DNA from: Mycolicibacterium sp. BiH015
Lineage (GTDB): Bacteria > Actinomycetota > Actinomycetes > Mycobacteriales > Mycobacteriaceae
Reading direction: 5' to 3'
Assembly (NCBI RefSeq): GCF_027706845.1
Contig: NZ_JAQGCZ010000003.1
Span: forward strand, 434,001 to 498,000
DNA: 64,000 bases
The translations under genes and the position numbers were made by a program. Positions 36,460 through 50,891 of the stretch are shown piece after piece. The notes under the pieces are model-generated. The model did no database searches, was not told where the DNA came from, and saw only the letters and a list, made by a program, of their open reading frames with translations. Position 1 is the first letter of the stretch; each line of letters begins with the position of its first letter.

Positions 36460-37420
36460 CTGCGCGAAACTGGGCTGCCCTGTGCAGCGCGGTGCTCATC
36501 GCGAGCTGTTCGGCCGTGCCGCCTGCGCCGGCACCCGTGACCGTCACGCCCGTAGCCATCTCCCCCGCCGGGGTGCAGGAGATCACGGCTGTCCCCGCAC
36601 CGCCTGCAGGGGAAGAATGCAACCGCGAGGCAAGCCTGCGCCCAGGCCCACATCCCGCGCCTGGCGCGATGCCGACCGGATCGACGATGGCCACCATCGT
36701 GGACCGGGGCCGGCTCGTGGTCGGCGTAGATCAAAACACGTTTCCCTCCGGCTTCCGCAATCCGACTACCGGTCAGCTCGAAGGCTTCGATGTCGACCTT
36801 GCCCGCGAGATCGCCCGGGCGCTGTTCGGCGATCCCAGTCGTGTCGAATTTCAGGTGGTCAACGCCAAAGAACGCGAAACCGCACTGACCACAGGCCAAG
36901 TCGATCTCGTCATCAGGACCTACTCGATCACCTGCGCGCGCAAACAGCTCGTCGACTTCTCGACTGTGTACCTGTATGCCCACCAGCGAATCCTCGCCGC
37001 GAAGGGCTCGGGTCTCGACACGCCGGCCGAGCTCGGGGGCAAGCGGGTGTGCGCGGTCCAGGGCACGACCTCCCTATCAACTCTGTTCGCGATGAAACCG
37101 CGGCCGATACTGATCGGAGCCACCACGTGGACCGACTGCCTTCTCCTGCTCCAGCAGGGTCAGGTCGACGCGATCAGCACCGACGACGTCGTTTTGGCCG
37201 GGCTCGCATTGCAGGACCCCACCGTCGAGATCGGCGGCGCCAGCTTGGGGGTGGAACCGTACGGCGTAGGAGTCAGCAAAGACCACCCCGATCTGGTCCG
37301 GTTCGTCAACGGCACCTTGGACCGGATCCGAGACGACGGCACGTGGCAGCGCCTCTACGACACGTGGCTGAGTGACCTCGGTCCCTCTGGGGGCCCGCCG
37401 GCACCTAAGTACCGGGACGG

Positions 37421-37424
<4 letters not shown>
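36456..37424 (+). CDS. GlnH-like amino-acid-binding lipoprotein
   Basis: A 322-residue lipoprotein with lipobox LIASC (Cys18), a Pro-rich linker to about residue 75, then a family 3 solute-binding domain (LVVGVDQNTFPSGFRN, LEGFDVDLAREIA, VDLVIRTYSITCARKQLVDFS). In M. tuberculosis the corresponding protein binds aspartate or glutamate and controls PknG. No transport permease is nearby, which fits a sensory role. GTG start overlaps the GlnX-like gene, and the stop overlaps the next gene. Confidence 0.85.
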
Positions 37425-41709
<4,285 letters not shown>

Positions 41710-41723
<14 letters not shown>

Positions 41724-42996
41724 GCCCCAATTCATCGTCGACGTCGACCACAACCCCTACTTGACCGAGGGTGCCGGCACGGTCGACGCCATCGTCAGCA
41801 TCGCCCCGACCGCCGAGCAGACCGACGACGCGGCAACCTTCGAGCGCCTCGAGGCAATCATCATCGACTGTTCGGCGTCGATGAAGTCACCGGCGGGAAA
41901 GTTCGACGCCGCCAAGGGCGCCACGCTCGCCGCTGTCGCCGAACTGCGAGACGGCACCTACTTCGCGATCATCGCAGGCACCGAAACCTCCGCCATGGTC
42001 TATCCGCAGGACGGTGTGCCTGTCCCCGCGTCGGCGGCCAGCCGGGCCGCGGCGACGCGCGCGGTGGAAGCCCTACGGCCGCAGGGCGGCACGGCCATGG
42101 GCACCTGGCTGGCCCACGTTCGCGAAGTCGCCTCGAGGCATCCCGGCGCACTCGCCCACGCCATCCTGCTCACCGACGGCAAGAACGAACACGAGGAACC
42201 CGAGCAACTGAGGGCCGAGGTCGCGCGCAGCGAAGGCAGATTTACGTGTGACTGCCGTGGGGTGGGCACCGACTGGGAGGTCGCCGAACTGCGCGCCATT
42301 GCGTCGGCGTTGCTCGGCACGGTGGACATCGTCGCCGAACCAGCCGATCTGCCCGCAGATTTCGCCGCGATGATGCAGACATCAATGTCCAAGACCATTC
42401 CCGAACTCACACTGCGGCTGTGGATGCCGGTCGGAGCGCGGGTGGCGTTCGTTAAGCAGGTCGCGCCGACAGTCGAAGACCTCACGCACCGACGGGTCGA
42501 TGTCGACGCCCAGACAGGCGGCTATCCGCTCGGCGCTTGGGGCGCCGAGGAACGCGACTACCACATTCAGGTGCAGGTGGAACCCGGACAAGTCGGGCAG
42601 AAAAGGCTGGCGGCGCGGGTGACCGTCCTGGCCGGCGCCGAGAAAGTCGGAGAGGGCCTTGTTCCTGTCACGTGGACCGATGACGCGTCACTGTCGGCCA
42701 AGATCAGTCGCCGAGTCGCGCACTACACAGGCCAGGCCGAGTATGCCGAGGCCGTCCAGGCCGGCCTCGAGGCGCGCAGGGACGGCGACGACGCGAAGGC
42801 ACTCGCCGAACTGGGTCGCGCCATGCAGATCGCGAAGGATTCTGGCAACGCCGAACAGACCAGCCTGCTGCGCAAGGTCATCGACGTCGACGAACGCACC
42901 GGGACCGCCCGATTGCGACGCGAGGTGTCGGCCGCCGACGAGATGGCCCTCGACGCGCGTTCGACGCGCACCGCACGAGTCCGAAAGGGGGCGTGA
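41710..42996 (+). CDS. von Willebrand factor A (vWA) domain protein
   Basis: A 428-residue protein with a complete MIDAS metal site: DCSAS (Asp53, Ser55, Ser57), the Thr in PQGGTAMG and the Asp in LLTDGKNE. The vWA domain covers about 45-235; a beta-rich region and a helical C-terminal part follow. vWA plus PP2C plus a kinase is the set called the TerY-P triad in Ter-associated stress systems, and this protein would be the TerY-like member. It overlaps the phosphatase gene by 14 bases and the FHA gene by four. Confidence 0.85.
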
Positions 42997-43628
42997 TGGT
43001 TCTCTGCCCCGACGGCCACAAGTCCGCCGCCACGGACTACTGCGACATCTGCGGAGCATCACTCGATGGAATATCCTCGCTCGCGGCTACGTCGGCACCG
43101 GAGGCGTCGACCTGCCCGGCCTGCGGCACGGCGATCACCGGACGGTTCTGTGAAGCGTGCGGCCAAGATTCGGCGCTCCCCCCGCCACCGGACACGCCCG
43201 CAGTGTCACCGGAGGACGCCCAACAGCCGCCCCCCACCTGGACTGCCCTGATCACCGCCGACCGCACGTTCTACGAACGCGTCTTGGCCCAGGGCGGTCC
43301 CGATTCGGTCGAGTTCCCCGACTACTACCCCGAACGCAGCATTGCCCTGCGCCGCGTCACCAATCTGATCGGGCGACGCAACCGGGCTCAAGGAATCGAA
43401 CCTGAGATCGATCTGGCCATCCATCCCGAGGATCGAGGCGTCTCCACCCAGCACGCCGTGCTGAGGGTCCGATATACCGGATTGACCATCACCGATCTCG
43501 GCTCGACGAACGGCACGAGTCTCAACGACAGCGACGACGTCCTGGGCAACGGCGAGGAAGTCCCACTCGGCGACGGCGACCGCATCCATGTGGGTGCCTG
43601 GACCACGATCACCGTCAGGCAGGTCTGA
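42993..43628 (+). CDS. Zinc-ribbon FHA-domain protein
   Basis: A 211-residue protein. Residues 1-57 hold two zinc ribbons (CPDGH...CDICG and CPAC...CEACG), then a Pro-rich linker and a C-terminal FHA domain (about 120-211: NLIGRRNRAQ, GVSTQHAVLRV, DLGSTNGTSL), which binds phosphothreonine. It is the likely GarA-like partner of the kinase. GarA carries an N-terminal ETT-type phosphorylation motif; I do not see one here. GTG at 42993 or the adjoining ATG at 42996 starts it, with GAAAGGGG close upstream. Confidence 0.85.
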   Translation: MMVLCPDGHKSAATDYCDICGASLDGISSLAATSAPEASTCPACGTAITGRFCEACGQDSALPPPPDTPAVSPEDAQQPPPTWTALITADRTFYERVLAQGGPDSVEFPDYYPERSIALRRVTNLIGRRNRAQGIEPEIDLAIHPEDRGVSTQHAVLRVRYTGLTITDLGSTNGTSLNDSDDVLGNGEEVPLGDGDRIHVGAWTTITVRQV

Positions 43629-43632
43629 TCTG

Positions 43633-45864
43633 ATGTCCCCCAACAGTAATGACGTTCCACGCAGCGATCTGGCAAGCCGCGAGATCCTGGCCGCCCTCGG
43701 ACGCGACATCACCAATCCGGGCGCGGTGCTCGACACCATCGTCGAGTATGCCGCCCGCCTGTGCGGCGCGACCGCCGCCCAACTGTTCGTCGCCGACGGC
43801 GATGTGTTCCGGGTGTCGCGGGTTTCGGCATCCACTCCTGAGACCTATCGCGAGCATCTGCTCGAGCATCCGATCGCGCGCAACAGGTCGTCCACCGTAG
43901 GGCGCGCGGCGCAGGACCGGCGAACCCACCAAATCACCGATGTCCTCAGCGATACCGGCTATGGACGGCCAGATCTGCAGAGCCTCACCGGCTTCCGCAC
44001 ACTTCTGTCGACACCTCTGCTCCTGCAGGGCGAAGTCGTCGGTGTGTTGTCGATGTGGCGCACCGACGTCGCGCCATTCGACGACCGCGAGCGCGAACGG
44101 CTCGAAGAGTTCGCCGTCCAGGGCGCGGTGGTGCTGCGCCAGGTGCATCTGATGCGCGCACTGGAGACGCGCAGCGCAGAACTCGGCGACAAGGTCGCAC
44201 AACTGGAAGCCCTACGTGACGTCGACGACGTCGTGGGCTCCAGCCTCGATCTTGATGAAGTCCTGGAGCGGATCGTCCGAAACGCGGTGCGGCTCACCAA
44301 CCTCGGATTCGGCGATATCACGCTGCGTACGGACGGTGGCTCAATCCTGGAATACGACGACGCCACCGACACATTCGACGTTCGTGGCACTTTCGGCACG
44401 AGCGCCGCAATGCGCGCTCAGCTGCGCAACGTCACGATTCACCGCACCGGCACCCTGGTCGGCCGGGCAGCGTCGACGGGTCAACCGGCCGAGGTAGCTG
44501 ACCTCGCGTGCGCCGAGCTCGACCCGTATCTGGACATCGTTTTCCGCGACGGGTGGCGTTCGGTGCTGGCGGTCCCTATGCGCAGGGGCGAGACGCTCAT
44601 CGGCGTTCTCGTGATCCGGCGTCGGGGCACCGGTCGCTTCCCGCCCGACGTCACCAAACTACTGGAGACGTTCGCCGGCCAGTCCGTACTGGCGATCGTC
44701 AACGCCCGCCTGTTCCGGGAACTGGAAACCAAGACCCGCGAACTCGAGATCGCCAGCAATCACAAATCGGAGTTCCTGGCGAGCATGTCCCACGAGCTGC
44801 GCACACCGCTCAACGCCGTCATCGGATTCTCCGACGTACTGCTGCAACGCAGTTTCGGTGAGCTCAACGAGCGCCAGGACGAGTACCTGCGCGACATCTG
44901 GAACTCAGGCCGCCACCTTCTCGATCTGGTCAATGACATTCTCGACATCTCCAAGGTGGAGGGCGGTCAGATGGCCTTGGATACAACGACTTTCGTTGTC
45001 GGCGACGTCTTCAACGACACCCTCACGATGGTGCGCGAACGGGCGACCGCACACGGTATCAACCTCGCGGTGCAGATCGACCCTGACGTCGACATCATCG
45101 AGGCGGACCCACTGCGTTTCAAACAGGTACTGCTCAACCTCGTCTCCAACGCCGTCAAGTTCACCCCCGACGGCGGTAAGGTCATCGCACGCGCGCGGCG
45201 CGACCGATCCGATCTGATCGTGAGTGTCGCCGACACCGGTATCGGCATCGCACCCGAAGACCGCGAGCGGATCTTCGAGTCCTTCCAGCAGGGGCGCCGC
45301 GCCTCCACCAAGGGAGAGGGCACCGGACTCGGGCTGACGTTGTCCAAACGCATCGTCGAGCTGATGGGCGGGCGGATGTGGCTCGACAGCACACTGGGCA
45401 AGGGAAGTACATTCGGCTTCTCGTTACCGGTGTTCCCCTCGGAGGCACCGGAAGTCGCGGTCACCTCTCCTCTGAAGGGCCTCATGATCGTGCTCGTCGA
45501 CGACGACCGCGCATCGCTGGACCTGATGGAGGCCTACCTGGACGGGTCCCGCGTCAGGACGACGTGGGCCAGAGACGGCCTGCAGGCTCTCGACATCGTA
45601 CGCAGGGTCCGCCCCGCCGGTGTCGTACTCGACATCAACCTCCCGCGGTTGGACGGTTGGCAGGTGCTAGCCGAGATCAAAGCGGCGCCGGCGACGGCAG
45701 CGGTCCCAGTGGTAATCGCCTCGGTCGTGGACGACCGACCGCGCGGAGTGGCGCTAGGGGCCGACGGTTATCTGCGCAAACCGGTCGGCCGTGCCGAATT
45801 CCTTCGCGCACTCGTTACGGCCAAGATTCTGCCGGCGGGTGCACTCGACAAGCAGGCGGGCTGA
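43633..45864 (+). CDS. Hybrid sensor histidine kinase, GAF-GAF-HisKA-HATPase-REC
   Basis: A 743-residue soluble hybrid kinase: two GAF domains (about 20-175 and 200-365), a dimerisation domain with phospho-acceptor His387 in SMSHELRTPLN, an ATPase domain (LLNLVSNAVKFTP, DTGIGI, GEGTGLGL), and a C-terminal receiver with Asp667 in LDINLPRLDG. It has no membrane helix, so it senses an internal signal. It starts four bases after the FHA gene and ends one base into the next gene (TGATG), so it is the phosphorelay part of the same unit. Confidence 0.9.
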   Translation: MSPNSNDVPRSDLASREILAALGRDITNPGAVLDTIVEYAARLCGATAAQLFVADGDVFRVSRVSASTPETYREHLLEHPIARNRSSTVGRAAQDRRTHQITDVLSDTGYGRPDLQSLTGFRTLLSTPLLLQGEVVGVLSMWRTDVAPFDDRERERLEEFAVQGAVVLRQVHLMRALETRSAELGDKVAQLEALRDVDDVVGSSLDLDEVLERIVRNAVRLTNLGFGDITLRTDGGSILEYDDATDTFDVRGTFGTSAAMRAQLRNVTIHRTGTLVGRAASTGQPAEVADLACAELDPYLDIVFRDGWRSVLAVPMRRGETLIGVLVIRRRGTGRFPPDVTKLLETFAGQSVLAIVNARLFRELETKTRELEIASNHKSEFLASMSHELRTPLNAVIGFSDVLLQRSFGELNERQDEYLRDIWNSGRHLLDLVNDILDISKVEGGQMALDTTTFVVGDVFNDTLTMVRERATAHGINLAVQIDPDVDIIEADPLRFKQVLLNLVSNAVKFTPDGGKVIARARRDRSDLIVSVADTGIGIAPEDRERIFESFQQGRRASTKGEGTGLGLTLSKRIVELMGGRMWLDSTLGKGSTFGFSLPVFPSEAPEVAVTSPLKGLMIVLVDDDRASLDLMEAYLDGSRVRTTWARDGLQALDIVRRVRPAGVVLDINLPRLDGWQVLAEIKAAPATAAVPVVIASVVDDRPRGVALGADGYLRKPVGRAEFLRALVTAKILPAGALDKQAG

Positions 45865-46994
45865 TGGACGACGACATTCGAGTGTTGGCGGTCGACGACG
45901 AACCCGCCAATCTCCGACTACTCGACGCGGTGCTGTCTCCCCACGGCCATCGTGTGTTCACCGCACACTCGGCCGCGGACGCCTTTGGCCTGCTGGACAG
46001 GGAGAACATCGACCTTGTTCTCCTCGACATCGTGATGCCTGAGATGGACGGTCACGCTGTGTGCCAGCAGATCCGCGCCAATCCGGCAACCGAATTCCTT
46101 CCCGTCGTGATGATCACCGCCAGCGGTCGCGAACAACGTCTGGCGGCATTGCGCTCGGGCGCCGACGACTTCATCACGAAACCCTTCGACCAGAGCGAAC
46201 TCCTCGCCCGGGTGACATCACTGGCCCGAATCAAGCGCTACCACGACACGATCCGGCGCCAGGCCGACGAGCTCGCACAATGGAACGCCGAGTTGGAGAG
46301 CCGGGTCGCCGCCCAGGTCGCCGAGCTGGAGCGGGCACACCGGCTGCGCCACTTCCTCTCGCCTCAACTGGCCAATGTGGTTCTAGACGAGGAGCAACTC
46401 CTGCAGAGCCACCGGCGCGACATCGTGGTGGTGTTCGCCGATCTCCGCAACTTCACCCGCTTCGCCGAAGCCAGCGAACCCGAGGAAGTGATGGCGGTAC
46501 TCGGCGAATACCACCGGGCCATCGGGGCCCTCGTGCACTCCTACGAGGGCACACTCGAACGCTTCACCGGCGACGGAATCATGGTCTTCTTCAACGACCC
46601 GATCCCCCAGGACGACGCGACCGAACGGGCCGTCCGGATGTCGCTGGCGATCCGCGACGCAGTCGGCGAGCTCGCCGCGCGTTGGCGCCGCAGCGGCCAC
46701 GACCTCGCGCTGGGGATCGGCATCGCCCAGGGATTCGCGACGCTCGGCCGCATCGGATTCGAAGGTCGGTTCGACTATTCAGCGATCGGCAGTGTCACCA
46801 ATTTGTCAGCCCGGTTGTGCTCAGACGCCGCCGGCTGGCAAGTACTGGTCACCGACCGTGTGCTCGCCGCCGTCGAGCATCTCGGCTGCGAGTCGGAATT
46901 CGTCGGCGACCTCCAACCCAAGGGCTTCAGCCGATCCGTCCGCGTACACAACATCAGCGAACTGCACACCGAAATACAAAGGGGAACGCCGTGA
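45864..46994 (+). CDS. Response regulator with class III nucleotide cyclase output
   Basis: A 376-residue protein: N-terminal receiver (about 5-122, phospho-acceptor Asp55 in LLDIVMPEMDG), a coiled-coil linker, and a class III adenylate/guanylate cyclase domain (about 185-370) with VFADLRNFTRF and RFTGDGIMVFF carrying the two metal-binding aspartates. Phosphorylation by the preceding hybrid kinase would switch production of a cyclic nucleotide. The product, cAMP or cGMP, cannot be read. It overlaps the next gene by four bases. Confidence 0.88.
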   Translation: MDDDIRVLAVDDEPANLRLLDAVLSPHGHRVFTAHSAADAFGLLDRENIDLVLLDIVMPEMDGHAVCQQIRANPATEFLPVVMITASGREQRLAALRSGADDFITKPFDQSELLARVTSLARIKRYHDTIRRQADELAQWNAELESRVAAQVAELERAHRLRHFLSPQLANVVLDEEQLLQSHRRDIVVVFADLRNFTRFAEASEPEEVMAVLGEYHRAIGALVHSYEGTLERFTGDGIMVFFNDPIPQDDATERAVRMSLAIRDAVGELAARWRRSGHDLALGIGIAQGFATLGRIGFEGRFDYSAIGSVTNLSARLCSDAAGWQVLVTDRVLAAVEHLGCESEFVGDLQPKGFSRSVRVHNISELHTEIQRGTP

Positions 46995-48565
46995 CCGGAA
47001 TATCCGCGCGGGGCCGCACACTGTCACAACTGTCAGAAGACGAGCGCTACCGGCAATTCGAACAACTGCAGCAGACGATGCCCACCGTGTGGGATGCCAT
47101 GAAGCTCGACCACGACGACGAATCGGTAGTCGTCATACCGTCGGTGAGTCTGGCAATGACCACCGTGAACAGTGGAACCCTCATGCAGGCAATGGAGGAA
47201 CGTGCACTGTTCCTGCTGCTGTTGCTGAGGCAACCACGGCTGCGGATGATCTACGTGACCTCACAACCGGTGCCGGAATCCATCATTGAGTACTACCTCG
47301 GCCTATTGCCCGGCGTCATTCCCAGCCACGCCCGCAACCGCCTGACAATGGTGTCGGTCGACGACGCCACGCCGCGACCACTGAGCTCCAAGCTCCTGGC
47401 CCGACCCCGAATGCTCGACCGCATCCGATCGCTCATCCCGAACATCGGCCGAAGCCACCTCATCCCGTACAACACCACCGCCCTGGAGCGCGATGTCGCA
47501 ATCTCGCTTGGCATCCCGACGTACGGAGCGGACCCGCGCCATGCCGACCTCGGCACCAAGACGGGCTGCCGCCGCCTGTTCGAAAGCCTCGGAGTCACCT
47601 GCCCAGTCGGTGCCGAGGACTTGCACACGGTGGCCGACATCGTCGCCGGCGTCGCCAGCATGCGGTCCCGGCGGCCGACTTTGACACTGGCCATCGTCAA
47701 GCTCAATGACGGTGTCTCCGGTTCGGGCAACGCGTCACTGGACCTACGGGGCCTTCCCGAGCCGGGCGCAGCCGACGAGACGGCGGCCATCGCCGAACGC
47801 GTTTACACCCTCCGGCCGGAGGCCGAAAACCTCTCCGCTGAACAGTATTTGAAGGACTTCGAGAGCTTCGGCGGGATCGTCGAGGAACGTATCACCGGAA
47901 TCACACTGACCAGCCCGAGCGTCCAGATGCGCGCACTGCCGGACGGAACAGTCGAGCTGCTGTCCACCCACGACCAATTGCTCGGCGGCGCCACCGGCCA
48001 GAAGTACCTCGGTTGCATCTTCCCGGCGGATTCCCGGTATGCGGCGGCCATCGCCGAGCCCGCCATGGTCATCGGCCGGCACCTCGCCACGCTGGGTGTG
48101 CTCGGCCGCTTCGCAGTCGACTTTGTCGTCGTACAAGATTCCGATGGAGTCTGGACGCCCTACGCGATCGAACTGAATCTGCGCAAGGGCGGCACCACTC
48201 ATCCGTTCCTGACCCTGCAGTTTCTGACCGACGGCTCCTACGACGGCGCCGACGGCGTGTTCCGCACGGTCGGCGGCGCTCCGAAGTACCTCGTGGCCAC
48301 TGACCACCTCGAAGACCACCGACTCAAAGCACTCAGCATCGACCAACTCTTCGAAACGACTGTCCGACACCACCTGCACTTCGACCAGGCGCGTCGAACC
48401 GGCGTGGTGTTCCACATGATCAGCTGCCTCACCGAATGCGGACGCATAGGGCTGACCGCGGTCGGAGACTCACCCGACGATGCGTGGCACCGCTATCAGC
48501 AGGCTCAGGAAGTGTTGCTGGGTGAGGCCGACCGTGCCCTCGTGGAGGCCCCCGTCATCGCGTGA
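46991..48565 (+). CDS. ATP-grasp peptide ligase (PGM1-related)
   Basis: A 524-residue enzyme related to the ATP-grasp carboxylate-amine ligases of the pheganomycin PGM1 type. The ATP-grasp core is seen in LAIVKLNDGVSGSGN, the GIVEERITG stretch and the metal-binding ELNLRKGGTTHPF. Such ligases join a carboxylate to an amine via an acyl phosphate. It ends the array, overlapping the cyclase gene, which puts a biosynthetic enzyme under the same signalling unit. Substrate unknown; ATP-grasp enzymes also travel with Ter-type systems. Confidence 0.8.
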   Translation: MTGISARGRTLSQLSEDERYRQFEQLQQTMPTVWDAMKLDHDDESVVVIPSVSLAMTTVNSGTLMQAMEERALFLLLLLRQPRLRMIYVTSQPVPESIIEYYLGLLPGVIPSHARNRLTMVSVDDATPRPLSSKLLARPRMLDRIRSLIPNIGRSHLIPYNTTALERDVAISLGIPTYGADPRHADLGTKTGCRRLFESLGVTCPVGAEDLHTVADIVAGVASMRSRRPTLTLAIVKLNDGVSGSGNASLDLRGLPEPGAADETAAIAERVYTLRPEAENLSAEQYLKDFESFGGIVEERITGITLTSPSVQMRALPDGTVELLSTHDQLLGGATGQKYLGCIFPADSRYAAAIAEPAMVIGRHLATLGVLGRFAVDFVVVQDSDGVWTPYAIELNLRKGGTTHPFLTLQFLTDGSYDGADGVFRTVGGAPKYLVATDHLEDHRLKALSIDQLFETTVRHHLHFDQARRTGVVFHMISCLTECGRIGLTAVGDSPDDAWHRYQQAQEVLLGEADRALVEAPVIA

Positions 48566-48630
48566 CCACCCGCCAGCCGACTTAGGGCGCGCACCTTGTT
48601 GTCCACGTCGAAGAGGCCGGTGGCAGCGGC

Positions 48631-50625
48631 TCACGTCCTCGACACGAGCGCCAGAAAGGGCTCTATCGCGTCCGGGTTCTGCAGCGCCTCGCGGCTGATG
48701 GCCTTGTCGGGGTCTACCCCCGCAAGGATCTTCTTCACCGGCACTTCGCACTTCTTGCCGCTGAGTGTTTTGGGCACCGAGTCGATCGCGATGAACCTGT
48801 CCGGCACATGGCGTGGCGACAATTCGCGACGCAGCTCTGAGCGCAGCGCAGCTTCGACCGCATCGAGGCTGGCCCCGGGCGCCAGGACGACAAAGCACAG
48901 CAGCTCGCCCTCCGAGTCGTCGCTGAGCTCCGTCGTGTCGATCACCAACGAGTCGGCAATCTCGGCGAAACCTTCGACTACAGCATAGAAATCGGCGGTC
49001 CCCATCCGGACGCCACCGCGATTGAGTGTCGAATCGGACCGACCCTGGATGACGAACGATCCGCGCTCGGTGGCGATCACCCAGTCGCCGTGCCGCCATA
49101 CGCCCGGGTATTCCTCGAAATAGGCTGCGCGCAGGCGTGATCCGTCGGGGTCGTTCCAGAACTTCACGGGCATGGATGGCATCGGCTGCGTCAGCACCAG
49201 CTCCCCCACCTCACCGCGCACATCCGCTCCGTGTTCGTCGAACGAGCGGACGTCGGCACCGAGCGCCGCGCAGGACAGTTCTCCCAGCCACACCGGCACC
49301 GTGGGCGCCGCCCCGAGGAACGCGGTGCAGACGTCGGTCCCTCCGGAAACCGACGCGATCTGCACGTGCTCACCGACATGCTCGGTGATCCAGCGGAAAC
49401 CTTTGACCGACAGCGGAGATCCGGTGGAGCCCAACACGCGCATCGTCGAGAGGTCATACCGGGCTCGCGGGCGCAGGCCCGCGTCCATGCAGGCGTGGAC
49501 GTAGGGCGCCGAGACGCCGAACAGCCGTACGCGGTGTTTCTCGGCGAGGGCCCACAGCGTGTTCATGTCCGGGTGGCCCGGATTTCCGTCGAACAATACG
49601 ATGGTCGCGCCGACCAGGAGCCCGCCGATGAGGTAGTTCCACATCATCCAACCGGTGGTGGTGAACCAGAAGAAGCGATCACCGGGGCCGAGATCGCTGT
49701 GCAGGCGCAACGCTTTGAGGTGCTCGAGGACGATTCCGCCGTGGCCCTGCACGATGCCCTTGGGCAGACCGGTGGTTCCCGACGAGTAGAGCACCCACAG
49801 CGGATGATCAAACGGTACTGCGTCGAACTCCAACGAGCCCGGCGCGGCCATGAATTCTTCCCAGGTGGTGGTTCCGGTCAGCTGCGATCCCGGGTCCAGG
49901 TAGGGCACCAGCACGGTGGTCCGCACCGTCGGCAGCTGATCCCGTAGCGCGTCGACGCGGTCGCGAATGTCGAAACCTCTACCCCCGTAGCGATATCCGT
50001 CGACAGCCAGCAGAACGCTCGGTTCGATCTGGGCGAAGCGGTCGAGTACGGCGCGGGAGCCGAAGTCGGGCGAGCAGGAGGACCAGATTGCGCCCAGGGA
50101 CGCGGCCGCGAGAAACATGACGAGAGTCTCAACAGTGTTCGGCGCCAGCGCGACGACACGGTCACCGCGGCCGATGCCTGCCGAGACCAGCCCGACGCGG
50201 GCCCGCCCCACCATGGCACGCAGTTCGCCGTAGGTGACCGTGCGTTCGTGGCCGTCCTCACGCGCGAACTCGATGGCGATGTCGTGGTCCTCCTTGCCGG
50301 GTCCGGACCGGAGGGCATGCTCGGCATAATTCAGTGTCGAGCCCGGAAACCACTGCGCTCCGGGCATTTGCGCACTGCCCAGCACAGTCTGCGGTGGATC
50401 CCGGAACTCCACCCCCAGGAAGTCGGCGGCCGCCGACCAGAACCGCGAAGGTTCACGGACCGACCAGGCCTGCAGCGCACCGTAGTCGAGCTCGTCATCG
50501 ATCTGGGCCAGGCCTGACTCTGCGACGCGTCGCGCGAAGTCGACGATCGCGGTGTCACGGGCGAGCGCGGGGTCGGGGCGCCACAGCACCGGTGGCTCCG
50601 ATCCGGCACTGCGGGACTGGTCCAT
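48631..50625 (-). CDS. Acetoacetate--CoA ligase
   Basis: A 664-residue ANL-superfamily ligase that activates acetoacetate with ATP and CoA. Signals are PGSTLNYAEHAL, WVLYSSGTTGLPKGIVQGHGG (AMP-binding), FFWFTTTGWMMWNY, and the C-terminal SGKKCEVPVKKI with the acetyl-CoA-synthetase-like lysine. The length is that of AacS rather than of shorter acyl-CoA ligases. ATG at 50625 has AAGGAG seven bases upstream; the open frame beyond it is not protein-like. Likely role: use of ketone bodies or polyhydroxybutyrate products. Confidence 0.9.
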   Translation of the reverse strand: MDQSRSAGSEPPVLWRPDPALARDTAIVDFARRVAESGLAQIDDELDYGALQAWSVREPSRFWSAAADFLGVEFRDPPQTVLGSAQMPGAQWFPGSTLNYAEHALRSGPGKEDHDIAIEFAREDGHERTVTYGELRAMVGRARVGLVSAGIGRGDRVVALAPNTVETLVMFLAAASLGAIWSSCSPDFGSRAVLDRFAQIEPSVLLAVDGYRYGGRGFDIRDRVDALRDQLPTVRTTVLVPYLDPGSQLTGTTTWEEFMAAPGSLEFDAVPFDHPLWVLYSSGTTGLPKGIVQGHGGIVLEHLKALRLHSDLGPGDRFFWFTTTGWMMWNYLIGGLLVGATIVLFDGNPGHPDMNTLWALAEKHRVRLFGVSAPYVHACMDAGLRPRARYDLSTMRVLGSTGSPLSVKGFRWITEHVGEHVQIASVSGGTDVCTAFLGAAPTVPVWLGELSCAALGADVRSFDEHGADVRGEVGELVLTQPMPSMPVKFWNDPDGSRLRAAYFEEYPGVWRHGDWVIATERGSFVIQGRSDSTLNRGGVRMGTADFYAVVEGFAEIADSLVIDTTELSDDSEGELLCFVVLAPGASLDAVEAALRSELRRELSPRHVPDRFIAIDSVPKTLSGKKCEVPVKKILAGVDPDKAISREALQNPDAIEPFLALVSRT

Positions 50626-50831
50626 TCGAGGTCTCCTTCTCGGCTGAACTGTGCCGACGGGTGGTCGGAACGGATTCAATGTAATGGCTCCGCAGTGGGA
50701 CAACTGTGGATCCGCGCAGGTCGGAAACCTTCCACCGCTCCGAGAGTGAGATCGCAAACCGCCATCACCTCCGCACGAGCGGTTTGGCCCCCGGCAGCTA
50801 CTGTGCGCGCTGGACGAACCCGGACACCACA

Positions 50832-50858
50832 AAGCCCCGGGCAGAAGTGCCGGGGCTT
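50832..50858 (-). terminator. Hairpin terminator of the PE-PPE esterase gene
   Basis: AAGCCCCGG and CCGGGGCTT form a perfect nine-base stem with a nine-base loop, 34 bases after the stop at 50892. No T-run follows on the minus strand beyond TTTGTGG, as usual for mycobacterial intrinsic terminators. Confidence 0.7.
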
Positions 50859-50891
50859 CGGGTGTTCGGAGGATGCGGGGTACTCCGAGGT

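Noticed and set aside
46061..46990. Long N-terminal extension of the ATP-grasp frame through the cyclase gene
   Set aside because: The extension is Arg/Pro-rich shadow sequence; the GTG at 46991 with a 4-base overlap fits the rest of the array.
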